Assembly (NCBI GenBank): GCA_002372855.1
Contig: DFIZ01000010.1
Span: 6,388-15,029, forward strand
Reading direction: 5' to 3'
DNA length: 8,642 nt
Origin: Bacteroidales bacterium UBA3684
GTDB taxonomy: Bacteria > Bacteroidota > Bacteroidia > Bacteroidales > P3
Positions 1 to 6,868 of this stretch are shown piece by piece. A program made the translations under genes and the position numbers. The notes beneath the pieces were generated by a model, which saw nothing but the letters and a program-made list of their open reading frames with translations, did no database searches and was not told the DNA's origin. Numbering within the stretch: the stretch's first letter is position 1; each line of letters opens with the position of its first letter.

Positions 1-43
1 TATGAGAACTATATGGGAAGTATATAAGAACGATATAAGAAGG
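1..43 (+). repeat. 11-bp-period tandem repeat array, left copy
   Basis: Four successive units are visible: a 10-nt truncated unit at 1-10 (TATGAGAACT), then ATATGGGAAGT (11-21), ATATAAGAACG (22-32) and ATATAAGAAGG (33-43), giving the consensus ATATRRGAASK. The array is cut by the window edge and probably continues to the left. The period is close to one turn of B-DNA, so the AT-rich half of each unit would face the same side of the helix; that consequence is inference. The same array in inverted orientation is at 8571-8614. I do not recognise it as a named element. Confidence 0.85.
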
Positions 44-142
44 GCCGAATTTGGTGCCTATTGGGTTCGGGTCGGGGGCGTTTTTTTTTTACTTTCCATT
101 CGGGGGTGGATGCAGGGTGGTTCCGTGGCGGATTCCGCCCTG
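44..142 (+). other. GC-rich arm of the left composite repeat element
   Basis: Directly after the 11-bp array comes GCCGAAT (44-50), a GC-rich stretch with TCGGGGG twice (72-78 and 100-106), a run of ten T (81-90), then CCGTGGCGGA (123-132) and GCCCTG (137-142). The right-hand copy near 8531-8570, read on the minus strand, carries GCCGAAT, TCGGG, CCATGGCGGA and GCCCTG in the same order, so the two are probably related copies; the left one is longer by insertions. GGCGG-ATT-CCGCC (127-139) can form a small hairpin. No reading frame here looks like a gene. Its function is unknown. Confidence 0.6.
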
Positions 143-148
143 GAGACG

Positions 149-180
149 TTTGTGTAAAAAAAATATATTTAGTATATATA
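149..180 (+). promoter_or_regulatory. Candidate Bacteroidota-type promoter for the + strand operon
   Basis: TTTG at 149-152 is followed after 20 nt by TATATATA at 173-180. The Bacteroidota sigma-ABfr consensus is TTTG, 19-21 nt, TAnnTTTG, so the -33 box and the spacing fit, but the -7 box matches only 4 of its 6 defined bases. It would start transcription near 185-190, leaving a leader of about 25 nt before the ATG at 212. The stretch 152-193 is almost all A and T, so other placements are possible, for example TATATTTA at 164-171. Confidence 0.35.
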
Positions 181-211
181 ATAAAAATATCACTTTGTCG
201 TTAGAAGGGGT

Positions 212-883
212 ATGATAGCAGAAAAAATAGCAAGCATCAAGGCGTCGTTGCCCGAGGGAACGAGGCTGATAGCGGTATCGAAACTGAAGCCCGTGGAGGA
301 CATCATGGAGGCCTACCGTGCCGGCCAGCGCCTCTTCGGCGAGAACTACGCCACCGAACTGCGCGACAAACACGCCCAGCTGCCCGGCGACATCGAGTGG
401 CATTTCATCGGCCACCTGCAGTCGAAGCAGCTGAAATACTATATCGGTTTTGTGTCGATGATTCACGGAGTGGACTCCATGGAACACCTTGAGGATGTGG
501 AACATGCCGCCGTCAAGGTGGACCGTGTGGTCGATGTGCTGCTGCAGGTGCATGTGGCACAGGAGGAGACCAAGTTCGGCTTCCTGCCCGAGGAGCTCTC
601 GGCGGCCACCTTCAACCCCGCGGCCTATCCCCATGTGCGCATCTGCGGCGTGATGGGCATGGCCAGCCACACCGACGACCAGGCGCGTGTCCGCGACGAC
701 TTCCGCCACGTCAAGTCCATTTTCGACACCCTCAAGGCCGGAACCTTCGCCAACAACGCCGCCTTCCGCGAGGTGTCCATGGGCATGAGCCACGACTACC
801 CCATAGCCGTCGAGGAGGGCAGCACCCTCGTCCGCATCGGCACAAGCATCTTTGGTCCAAGAGATTACAGTAAAAAACAATAG
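212..883 (+). CDS. YggS/PROSC-family pyridoxal phosphate homeostasis protein
   Basis: This is a cytosolic, non-catalytic PLP-binding protein with a single alanine-racemase-like TIM-barrel domain. The family buffers and delivers pyridoxal phosphate and affects amino and keto acid balance. The protein has 223 residues, usual for the family. The PLP lysine is K24 in AVSKLKP; other family signatures are FGENY (42-46), WHFIGHLQ (63-70), GVMGMA and the C-terminal phosphate-binding block from SMGMSHDYPIAV to GTSIFGPR (about 189-217). The ATG at 212 is chosen because the N-terminus then matches the family's short first helix. The purine-rich AGAAGGGG sits only 1 nt before this ATG, too close for a normal Shine-Dalgarno sequence. 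It is the first gene of the operon, and the next gene starts 3 nt after its stop. Family assignment is secure; the biological role is taken from homologues. Confidence 0.95.
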   Translation: MIAEKIASIKASLPEGTRLIAVSKLKPVEDIMEAYRAGQRLFGENYATELRDKHAQLPGDIEWHFIGHLQSKQLKYYIGFVSMIHGVDSMEHLEDVEHAAVKVDRVVDVLLQVHVAQEETKFGFLPEELSAATFNPAAYPHVRICGVMGMASHTDDQARVRDDFRHVKSIFDTLKAGTFANNAAFREVSMGMSHDYPIAVEEGSTLVRIGTSIFGPRDYSKKQ

Positions 884-886
884 AAT

Positions 887-1783
887 ATGCAGATTTTCAA
901 GAAAAGCAAAAATATCATCATGTCCTACGTGGTCATCACGTTGGGACTGATGACCTATACCTTTGGTTGGTCGGCTTTTATGCTGCCGGCGCAGATTGTC
1001 GGCGGCGGCGTCAGCGGCCTCTCGGCTATCATCTATTACGCCGTGGGCATCCATATCCCCATCGGTATCCTGAACCTTATTTTCAACGGCATTCTGGTCT
1101 CCATCGGCTTCAAGATGCTGGGTTCCAAGTTCGGAGCCAACACCATCTACGGCATCGCCATGTCGAGCGTGTTCTTCATCATGTGGCAGCAAGGCCTGCA
1201 TGTGGAGAATCTCTTCATGAACGCCGACGGCACCATGCAGTTCGACTCCTTCATGTGCGCCATCATCGGCGGCGCCCTCTGCGGCTTGGGCATCGGCCTG
1301 AGCTTCATCATGGGTGGCAACACCGGCGGAACGGACATTATCGCCCTGATTGTTACCAAGTACTACAATATCTCCCCGGGCCGTGTCATCATGCTCATCG
1401 ACATTGTCATCGTCGGCTGCTCCTACTTCGTCTCCGGCAAGTTGGGCAACGTGGTCTACGGCTACGTGGTGATGGGCGTTATGACCTATGTGCTCGACAT
1501 GGTGCTCGACGGCAACAAGCAGAGCTACCAGATTATGGTCTTCTCGCTCAAGAACGCCGAGATTGGCGAGGCCGTCACCCGCGAGGTGGGCCGCGGCGCC
1601 ACGCTCCTCGATGCCGAGGGTTGCTACACCAAGCAGAACCAGAAGGTCCTCCTGATGATGGTGCACCGCACCGACAAGTCGCACGTCATGCAGATCATCC
1701 ATCGCATCGACGAGAATGCCTTCATCTCGGTCAACAAGGCCCAGGGCGTCTATGGCAAGAACTTTGAGAAACTGAAACTATAA
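887..1783 (+). CDS. YitT family membrane protein with C-terminal DUF2179 domain
   Basis: This is an inner-membrane protein of 298 residues whose substrate and function are not established for the family. Hydrophobic stretches at about 11-33, 45-75, 84-100, 121-142, 166-182 and 187-206 form the YitT membrane domain. Glycine-rich turns GGGVSGLS (39-46) and MGGNTGGTD (142-150) are typical of it. From about residue 214 to 292 follows a soluble DUF2179 domain, including GRGATLLDAEGCY and ending in ISVNKAQGVYGKNF. DUF2179 is thought to be a small cytosolic ligand-binding or regulatory domain. The start 3 nt after the yggS-like stop suggests co-transcription and possibly coupled translation. A second in-frame ATG at residue 12 is possible but would trim the basic residues before the first helix. 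Domain assignment is firm; the transport role is unproven. Confidence 0.93.
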   Translation: MQIFKKSKNIIMSYVVITLGLMTYTFGWSAFMLPAQIVGGGVSGLSAIIYYAVGIHIPIGILNLIFNGILVSIGFKMLGSKFGANTIYGIAMSSVFFIMWQQGLHVENLFMNADGTMQFDSFMCAIIGGALCGLGIGLSFIMGGNTGGTDIIALIVTKYYNISPGRVIMLIDIVIVGCSYFVSGKLGNVVYGYVVMGVMTYVLDMVLDGNKQSYQIMVFSLKNAEIGEAVTREVGRGATLLDAEGCYTKQNQKVLLMMVHRTDKSHVMQIIHRIDENAFISVNKAQGVYGKNFEKLKL

Positions 1784-1827
1784 TCACCACTAAACACTTA
1801 AAACATAACACTTAACACTGAACGTTT
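1784..1827 (+). repeat. Short direct repeats in the 44-nt yitT-rpe spacer
   Basis: This is the longest gap inside the + strand operon. It contains AACACTTA at 1793-1800, again at 1807-1814, and AACACTGA at 1814-1821, just before the rpe ATG. The spacer is A-rich and lacks a Shine-Dalgarno sequence. A-rich leaders favour initiation in Bacteroidota, so it may help translation of rpe or hold a minor internal promoter. No convincing TAnnTTTG box was found. Confidence 0.45.
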
Positions 1828-2472
1828 ATGAAACTGATATCCCCCTCTCTTCTCAGTGCCGACTTCGGCAACCTCCAGCGCGACATCGAGATGCTCAACG
1901 CCTCGGAGTGCGACTGGCTCCATGTCGACGTGATGGACGGCATCTTTGTGCCCAACATCTCCTTTGGCCAGCCCATCGTTAAGCACATCAAGAAGCATGC
2001 GCAGAAACCTCTCGACGTGCACCTGATGATCGAGGACCCCGGCCGCTATGTCCAGGACTTCCGCGATGCCGGCGCCGATATCCTCACCATCCACTACGAG
2101 GCCTGCCACCATCACGACCGTGTGCTCCACGCCATCCACGACGCCGGCATGAAGGGTGGGGTGGTGCTCAACCCCTCGTCGCCCGTTTGCCTGCTCGAGG
2201 ACATCGTCCAGCTCTGCGACGTGGTGCTCCTGATGAGCGTAAACCCCGGTTTCGGCGGACAGAAGTTCATCGAGAACACCTATAACAAGGTGCGCCAGCT
2301 GAGAGAGTTGTACAACCGCAAGAACCCGCAGTGCCTCATTGAGGTCGACGGCGGCGTCAACCTCCAGAACGCCCCCTTGCTCTTCGAGGCCGGTGCCGAT
2401 GTCCTGGTGGCCGGCAACGCCGTCTTCAAGAGCGACAATCCCCAGCAGACTATCCACATGATGAAACAATGA
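1828..2472 (+). CDS. rpe: Ribulose-phosphate 3-epimerase
   Basis: This cytosolic pentose phosphate pathway enzyme interconverts D-ribulose 5-phosphate and D-xylulose 5-phosphate. The protein has 214 residues and a single (beta/alpha)8 barrel, the normal length. Visible family residues are S7 and S10 in ISPSLLSADF, H32, D34 and D37 in HVDVMDG, H65 in DVHLMI, the NPGFGGQ phosphate-site loop (139-145) and D174 in EVDGGV. D34 and D174 are the family's acid/base pair, and H32, D34, H65 and D174 bind the metal. All catalytic positions are intact. The stop overlaps the next gene's start as ATGA (2469-2472), implying translational coupling. Confidence 0.97.
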   Translation: MKLISPSLLSADFGNLQRDIEMLNASECDWLHVDVMDGIFVPNISFGQPIVKHIKKHAQKPLDVHLMIEDPGRYVQDFRDAGADILTIHYEACHHHDRVLHAIHDAGMKGGVVLNPSSPVCLLEDIVQLCDVVLLMSVNPGFGGQKFIENTYNKVRQLRELYNRKNPQCLIEVDGGVNLQNAPLLFEAGADVLVAGNAVFKSDNPQQTIHMMKQ

Positions 2473-3683
2473 AGCGTCCGCAGCTCATCATAGCCCCCGG
2501 CAAGGAGAAAGCCCTCCTGCGCCGCCACCCTTGGATATTCTCGGGTGCGGTAAAACGCATTGTGGGCGAACCGCAAGAAGGTGACCTCGTCGATGTTGTC
2601 GATGCACGCGGTCAATGGATGGCTACCGGCCACTATCAGGATGAGAGCATCATCTGCAAAGTGCTCACTTTCGATGCTGACGAGGCAGCGCTCCCCGTAG
2701 AAGAACTCCTTCGCCGACGTATCCACTCGGCTGTAAACTATCGTGTGATACTTGGTTTCTTCGGAGATAAAGAAACCAATGTCTTCCGCCTTGTCCACGC
2801 CGAAGGCGACTATCTCCCCGGCCTCGTGGCCGACTGGTACAACGGCGTTCTGGTGTTGCAAGCCCATTCGGTGGGCATGCACCGCCTGTTGCCTGTGCTG
2901 GCAGAGCTGTTTGTGCACGAATTGCAAACGTATCACGGCTATCCGCTCCGGTCTGTCTTCGACAAGAGCAGCGCCACCGTCCCGGGTGGCGGTGTGCAGG
3001 ACGGCGTTATATGGGGCGAGAATACTGCGGAAAATGAGATTTTGGAAAATGGCATACGTCTGACTGTGAATTTCTACGAAGGACAGAAGACGGGCTTTTT
3101 CATCGACCAGCGCGAAAACCGCGCCCTCGTCCAGCAGCTAGCCTTTGACCGCCGCCTTCTCAACTGTTTCGGATACACAGGTGGCTTCTCGTTGGCAGCC
3201 CTGAAGGGTGGTGCCGACTATGTTGAAACCGTGGATATCAGCAAGAAGGCTATCGCTCTCTGCGAGCGTAATGTCGAACTGAACTTTGGCGACGATGTAT
3301 CGCATTGCGGTGTCGCTGCCGATGTGCTTGAATATTTGAATACCATTGATAAGGGCGACTATGCACGAGGGTTCGATTTTATCATCCTCGACCCGCCTGC
3401 CTTTGCAAAAAACCACCGTTCGCTGCAAGCCGGACTTAAGGGTTATCGCTCCATCAACCAGCGCGCCATGGAGAAGATTGCGCCCGGCGGCTTGCTGATG
3501 ACTTTCTCCTGCAGCCAGGCCGTCAGCAAGGAGGACTTCCAGACCATGGTATTCACCGCCGCCATGAACGCCCGTCGTCGCGTGCGCATCGTGCGCCAGC
3601 TGCCCCATGCCATGGACCACCCCGTCTCCATCCATCACCCCGAGGGCGAATACCTCAAAGGGCTGCTTTTGCAAGTTGAATAG
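2469..3683 (+). CDS. RlmI-like class I SAM-dependent rRNA methyltransferase
   Basis: The E. coli homologue RlmI makes m5C1962 in 23S rRNA. This protein has 404 residues against about 396 in E. coli. A PUA-type RNA-binding domain lies at about 5-80, with [13 protein letters not shown] near its start. A middle domain follows, then a Rossmann methyltransferase domain from about 190: motif [11 protein letters not shown] (232-241), VDISKKA for the ribose-binding acidic residue, motif IV DPPAF (308-312), and FSCSQ with the likely catalytic C348 (346-350). The start is the ATG in the ATGA overlap with rpe. Base composition is odd: 3001-3060 is 45% GC while 3541-3600 within the same gene is 67%, so the first 1 kb has a different codon style from its neighbours and from its own 3' end. 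The enzyme class is secure; the exact target base is inferred. Confidence 0.93.
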   Translation: MKRPQLIIAPGKEKALLRRHPWIFSGAVKRIVGEPQEGDLVDVVDARGQWMATGHYQDESIICKVLTFDADEAALPVEELLRRRIHSAVNYRVILGFFGDKETNVFRLVHAEGDYLPGLVADWYNGVLVLQAHSVGMHRLLPVLAELFVHELQTYHGYPLRSVFDKSSATVPGGGVQDGVIWGENTAENEILENGIRLTVNFYEGQKTGFFIDQRENRALVQQLAFDRRLLNCFGYTGGFSLAALKGGADYVETVDISKKAIALCERNVELNFGDDVSHCGVAADVLEYLNTIDKGDYARGFDFIILDPPAFAKNHRSLQAGLKGYRSINQRAMEKIAPGGLLMTFSCSQAVSKEDFQTMVFTAAMNARRRVRIVRQLPHAMDHPVSIHHPEGEYLKGLLLQVE

Positions 3684-3703
3684 TAATAACAGTACTTAAT
3701 GAT

Positions 3704-4312
3704 ATGTGCGAAAAAGGTTATCTGAAAATAGACAAATATGACGAAAAGTGCGTCGCCGAGATGGCCGGGCACTACAAGGCTATACTTAAACTTCTGGGTG
3801 AAGACCCGGAGCGTGAAGGCTTGATTAAGAGCCCTGAACGTATTGCCAAAGCTATGCTGTTCTTCACCAATGGCTACGACCTCGACCCGGAGGAGATTCT
3901 CCGCTCGGCCATGTTCCACGAGGACTACAAGCAGATGGTCGTCGTCAAGGACATCGAGCTTTACTCCCTCTGCGAGCACCACATGGTGCCCTTCGTCGGC
4001 AAGGCCCACGTGGCCTATATCCCCAACGGCACCATCGTGGGCCTCAGCAAGATACCGCGTGTCGTCGACGCCTACGCCCGCCGCCTGCAGGTGCAGGAAC
4101 GCCTCACCAAGCAGATCAAGGACTGCATCCAGCGCACCCTCAACCCCCTCGGCGTGGCCGTGGTCATCGAGGCCCAGCACATGTGCATGTCCATGCGCGG
4201 CGTGCAGAAGCAGAACTCCGTCACCACCACCTCCGACTTCACCGGCGCCTTCATGAAAGACCCCAAGACCCGCGAGGAGTTTATGAATATTATCGGCGTT
4301 AATTTGCATTGA
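3704..4312 (+). CDS. folE: GTP cyclohydrolase I (type IA)
   Basis: This enzyme converts GTP to 7,8-dihydroneopterin triphosphate and formate, the first step of folate synthesis; the same product feeds queuosine-type base synthesis in bacteria. The protein has 202 residues, a little shorter than the E. coli enzyme (222). The zinc ligands are in place: C90 and H93 in SLCEHHM, with H92 beside them, and C161 in [10 protein letters not shown]. Other signatures are [32 protein letters not shown], and the C-terminal [12 protein letters not shown]. The ATG at 3704 lies 20 nt after the rlmI-like stop, with no Shine-Dalgarno sequence. The first 150 bp is less GC-rich (50% at 3721-3780) than the rest. 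It is probably co-transcribed with its neighbours. All key residues are intact, so it should be active. Confidence 0.97.
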   Translation: MCEKGYLKIDKYDEKCVAEMAGHYKAILKLLGEDPEREGLIKSPERIAKAMLFFTNGYDLDPEEILRSAMFHEDYKQMVVVKDIELYSLCEHHMVPFVGKAHVAYIPNGTIVGLSKIPRVVDAYARRLQVQERLTKQIKDCIQRTLNPLGVAVVIEAQHMCMSMRGVQKQNSVTTTSDFTGAFMKDPKTREEFMNIIGVNLH

Positions 4313-4314
4313 TT

Positions 4315-4962
4315 ATGAAAAGATTGCTTATTGGTCTTATAGGACTTATCGGTCTTGTAAGTGTGGCCCAGGCCCAGATTACCCACAGCTCGCAGGGCAA
4401 CCTCGACGAGAACGCCATCGCCGTCCTCAAAAAGGCCTCCAGCTATCTCGAGAGCGTCAAGGGAACGGTGACACTCACCATGCTCGACAGCCAAAAGAAA
4501 CAGACCTCCAAACAGTCGGCGAAGGTCACCTATTTGAACGGCAAGTATTGTTTGGTGATGGACAATATGGAAATCTGGTGCGACGGCAAGACCATCTGGC
4601 AGTGGAACAAGACTGCCAAGGAGGTGGTCATCAACAACATGCAGTCCGACGACGAGATCGACCTGCTCAATCCTGCACGCCTCATCGCCAATTGCCACAA
4701 GAACTTCCGTGTGAAGTATATCCGCACCGAGGACGACGGCACGGCAGTCGTCGACCTCCAGCCCCGTTCCGCGCAGAGCTATCACAAGATACGCCTCCTC
4801 GTCAACGAGGAGACCGGCGCCCTGCGTCGGCTCGAGGTGCACAAATACGACTCCAGCCGCGAGATTTACGACTTCTCCAAGATGAAACACGTCCTTTTGA
4901 AAGGTGCGTTCTGTTTCGACGTCTCGGAACATCCCGAGGCTGAAATAATCGACATGAGATGA
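4315..4962 (+). CDS. LolA-like outer-membrane lipoprotein chaperone, secreted
   Basis: This is a predicted periplasmic carrier that would move lipoproteins from the inner to the outer membrane. The protein has 215 residues. A Sec signal peptide is clear: MKR, a hydrophobic core of leucine, isoleucine and glycine (4-15), and cleavage after A20 in VAQA. The mature part shows the LolA/LolB-like half-barrel pattern, with DGKTIWQWNK (90-99), EVVINNM, and the ending FDVSEHPEAEIIDMR. Bacteroidota LolA proteins diverge from proteobacterial ones, so the family is firmer than the mechanism. An alternative TTG at 4309 would add two residues and overlap folE; the ATG at 4315 is preferred because the signal peptide then starts MKR. 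The stop overlaps the tsaB start as ATGA (4959-4962). Confidence 0.88.
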   Translation: MKRLLIGLIGLIGLVSVAQAQITHSSQGNLDENAIAVLKKASSYLESVKGTVTLTMLDSQKKQTSKQSAKVTYLNGKYCLVMDNMEIWCDGKTIWQWNKTAKEVVINNMQSDDEIDLLNPARLIANCHKNFRVKYIRTEDDGTAVVDLQPRSAQSYHKIRLLVNEETGALRRLEVHKYDSSREIYDFSKMKHVLLKGAFCFDVSEHPEAEIIDMR

Positions 4963-5654
4963 ATACTTTACTGATAGAAACTGCCACACAAGTCTGCTCC
5001 GTGGTCCTCGCCTCCGAGGGCCGCATCCTCGCCCGTCGCGACAGCGACGTTCCCAACGCGCATTCCACACGCCTTTCGGTCTTCATCCAGGAGGTGCTCG
5101 ACGAGAACCGTCTCTCACCCCGCGACCTCGGGGCCGTCTGCGTCTCCGCCGGCCCCGGCAGCTACACCGGCCTCCGCATCGGCGTCAGCTCTGCCAAGGG
5201 CATCTGCTACGCCCTCGGCATCCCCCTGGTCTCCGTCCCCACACTGCTCTCCATGGCGGCGCTCTACTACCGCCAGCATCCTGAATACAAGGGACTTGTA
5301 TGCCCCATGATCGATGCCCGCCGCATGGAGTGCTACACCATGATGGTCGCCCCTGGCCTCGACGTGCTGCGTCCCACGGCAGCGGACGTCATCACCGAGG
5401 GCATCTTCGACGAATACCTGAACCGCGGTGAGGTGACCTTCATCGGCGACGGCGCCGCCAAGACCCGTCCCCTCCTCGGCAACCATCCCAACGCCTGCTT
5501 CGACGATTCGTTTCGCCTCTCGGCCGAGGGCATGATCGACCTCGCCGCCCAGCGCCTCGCCGAGGGCAAGACCGAAGACGTTGCCTATTTCGAACCTTTC
5601 TACCTGAAAGACTTCGTTGCGAAAAAGAGTGTTGTTCACGGACTTAGAGACTAG
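4959..5654 (+). CDS. tsaB: tRNA threonylcarbamoyladenosine biosynthesis protein TsaB
   Basis: TsaB is the non-catalytic partner of TsaD; with TsaE they place t6A at position 37 of tRNAs that read ANN codons. The protein has 231 residues, normal for the family. The ASKHA-fold N-terminal half starts LLIETATQVCSV (4-15) and carries HSTRL (35-39) and the hallmark SAGPGSYTGLRIG (63-75). MIDARRMECYTM and FIGDGAAKT mark the second half. TsaD and TsaE are not in this window. Its start is coupled by a 4-nt overlap to the lolA-like gene. The C-terminal YFEPFYLKDFVAKK is also a family feature. The assignment is secure. Confidence 0.96.
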   Translation: MNTLLIETATQVCSVVLASEGRILARRDSDVPNAHSTRLSVFIQEVLDENRLSPRDLGAVCVSAGPGSYTGLRIGVSSAKGICYALGIPLVSVPTLLSMAALYYRQHPEYKGLVCPMIDARRMECYTMMVAPGLDVLRPTAADVITEGIFDEYLNRGEVTFIGDGAAKTRPLLGNHPNACFDDSFRLSAEGMIDLAAQRLAEGKTEDVAYFEPFYLKDFVAKKSVVHGLRD

Positions 5655-5665
5655 TACTTAAAGTA

Positions 5666-6742
5666 ATGCTTCGCTACGTAGGAAAACGGCTCATGTATGG
5701 CTTCCTGGTGCTCCTGGGGGTGGTCACACTGGTGTTCTTCCTTTTCAATATCCTCCCCGGCGACCCCGCCCGTATGATGCTCGGCCAACGCGCCGACGAG
5801 GAGAGCATCGCCATCATCAACCGCGACCTTGGCCGCGACAAGCCCCTGGGACTGCAGTACATAGGCTACCTCAACGACCTCGCGCCCCTCTCGCTGCACA
5901 ACAACGCCGACTCCACCAGCTTCTTCTTCCTCTCTCCCGACAAATACAGCTATGCCACCCTCCTGCGCCTGGGAACCACCTCGCTGGTGGTCAAGGCCCC
6001 CTACCTGCGCCGCTCCTACCAGAGCCAGCGAAAGGTGAGCGAAATCATCGCCACGGCCTTCCCCCAAACGGCAATCCTCGCCCTTGTGGCCATACTCTTC
6101 GCCCTCGTGGTAGGCATCACGCTGGGCGTGGTATGCGCTCTGCACAAGGACACCTGGATTGACCGCACCACGCTCGTCCTCAGCACCCTCGGCATGTCGC
6201 TGCCCTCCTTCTTCGCCGCCATACTCATCGCCTGGCTCTTCGCCTACGTGCTGGCTGACTGGACGCACCTCAACATGTTCGGCAACCTCTTCACCGTCGA
6301 CGACTACGGCGAGGGCGAATACCTTGACCTCAAGAACCTTATCCTCCCGGCCCTCACCCTCGGCATCCGTCCGCTGGCCACACTGACACAGCTCACCAAG
6401 AACTCCATGCTCGACGCCCTCGGGCAGGACTACATACGCACCGCACGGGCCAAAGGCCTCAGCCACAGGCGTGTCGTCGTCCACCATGCGCTGCGCAACG
6501 CCCTCAACCCCGTCGTCACCTCGGCCTCTGGATGGCTCGCCGGCCTCCTGGCGGGTGCCGTCTTCGTGGAATATGTCTTCGACTGGAAGGGCATGGGCGT
6601 GGTCATCGTCAACGCCCTCGACACCTACGACTTCCCCGTCGTCATGGGCGCCATCCTCTTCATCTGCGTCCTCCTGGTCCTCATCAACATCCTCACCGAC
6701 CTCGTCTACGGCTGGCTCGACCCCCGCGTCCGCATCGAATAG
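5666..6742 (+). CDS. DppB/OppB-type ABC transporter permease
   Basis: This is an inner-membrane permease subunit of a peptide/nickel-type (PepT family) ABC importer. The protein has 358 residues, somewhat longer than the usual 305-340. Membrane segments are likely at about 10-30, 133-158, 167-195, 224-244, 283-303 and 326-347. The extra length lies in the first external loop (about 32-125). The EAA-type ATPase-contact loop is clear: DYIRTARAKG (255-264) followed by HHALRNALNPVV. The N-terminal ILPGDPA and the ending YGWLDPRVR are family features. It starts 11 nt after tsaB and is the last + gene before the terminator. No DppC, ATPase or binding protein is nearby, so partners must be encoded elsewhere; the substrate cannot be told from sequence. 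Confidence 0.93.
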   Translation: MLRYVGKRLMYGFLVLLGVVTLVFFLFNILPGDPARMMLGQRADEESIAIINRDLGRDKPLGLQYIGYLNDLAPLSLHNNADSTSFFFLSPDKYSYATLLRLGTTSLVVKAPYLRRSYQSQRKVSEIIATAFPQTAILALVAILFALVVGITLGVVCALHKDTWIDRTTLVLSTLGMSLPSFFAAILIAWLFAYVLADWTHLNMFGNLFTVDDYGEGEYLDLKNLILPALTLGIRPLATLTQLTKNSMLDALGQDYIRTARAKGLSHRRVVVHHALRNALNPVVTSASGWLAGLLAGAVFVEYVFDWKGMGVVIVNALDTYDFPVVMGAILFICVLLVLINILTDLVYGWLDPRVRIE

Positions 6743-6753
6743 GATACGGCCTT

Positions 6754-6867
6754 GAAAGACAAGCGATAGTATTTGGAAGACAAGAAAGACAAGAAAAACA
6801 AAAATATTTAGCATAAAAAAGAAGCGCATGTTGCGCTTCTTTTGTTGTCTTTGTTGTCTCTGTTGTC
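6754..6867. repeat. 9-bp repeats flanking the convergent terminator
   Basis: On the left of the hairpin are GAAAGACAA (6754-6762), GGAAGACAA (6775-6783), GAAAGACAA (6784-6792) and GAAAAACAA (6793-6801). On the right are TTTGTTGTC (6841-6849), TTTGTTGTC (6850-6858) and TCTGTTGTC (6859-6867). The right units are near reverse complements of the left ones, so the two sets could extend the terminator into a long imperfect stem. One strand is purine-rich on the left and pyrimidine-rich on the right. No gene lies in 6743-6868. Confidence 0.7.
6817..6843. terminator. Bidirectional intrinsic terminator between convergent genes
   Basis: A perfect 12-bp stem is formed by AAAAGAAGCGCA (6817-6828) and TGCGCTTCTTTT (6832-6843), with the 3-nt loop TGT. 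Transcripts from the left end in TTCTTTTGTTG; transcripts from the right end in CTTCTTTTTTATG, the better U-tract. It lies 74 nt after the permease stop and 25 nt after the glycosyltransferase stop, so it can serve both convergent units. Confidence 0.88.
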
Positions 6868-6868
6868 G

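Noticed and set aside
1..43. CRISPR array or integron-like site
   Set aside because: Units are 11 bp, contiguous and without spacers; no cas or integrase gene is present.
46..90. Intrinsic terminator made of CCGAATTT/GGGTTCGG and the T10 tract
   Set aside because: The stem relies on three G-T pairs and is separated from the T run by about nine bases, so it is not a standard terminator.
89..1702. 537-codon open frame on the minus strand opposite the yggS-like and yitT-like genes
   Set aside because: Its translation is rich in H, D, A, V and G with no domain pattern, as expected for the antisense of GC-rich codons; both + strand genes are clear family members.
3684..3703. Riboswitch or promoter before folE
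   Set aside because: The gap is only 20 nt, with no room for an aptamer and no recognisable promoter boxes.
4309..4317. TTG start for the lolA-like gene overlapping the folE stop
   Set aside because: The ATG at 4315 gives a standard signal peptide beginning MKR; TTG starts are rarer and nothing supports this one.
5651..6829. 392-codon minus-strand frame opposite the permease
   Set aside because: Composition is low-complexity (E, G, V, D, H) without motifs, and it crosses the terminator; the + strand permease has full family signatures.
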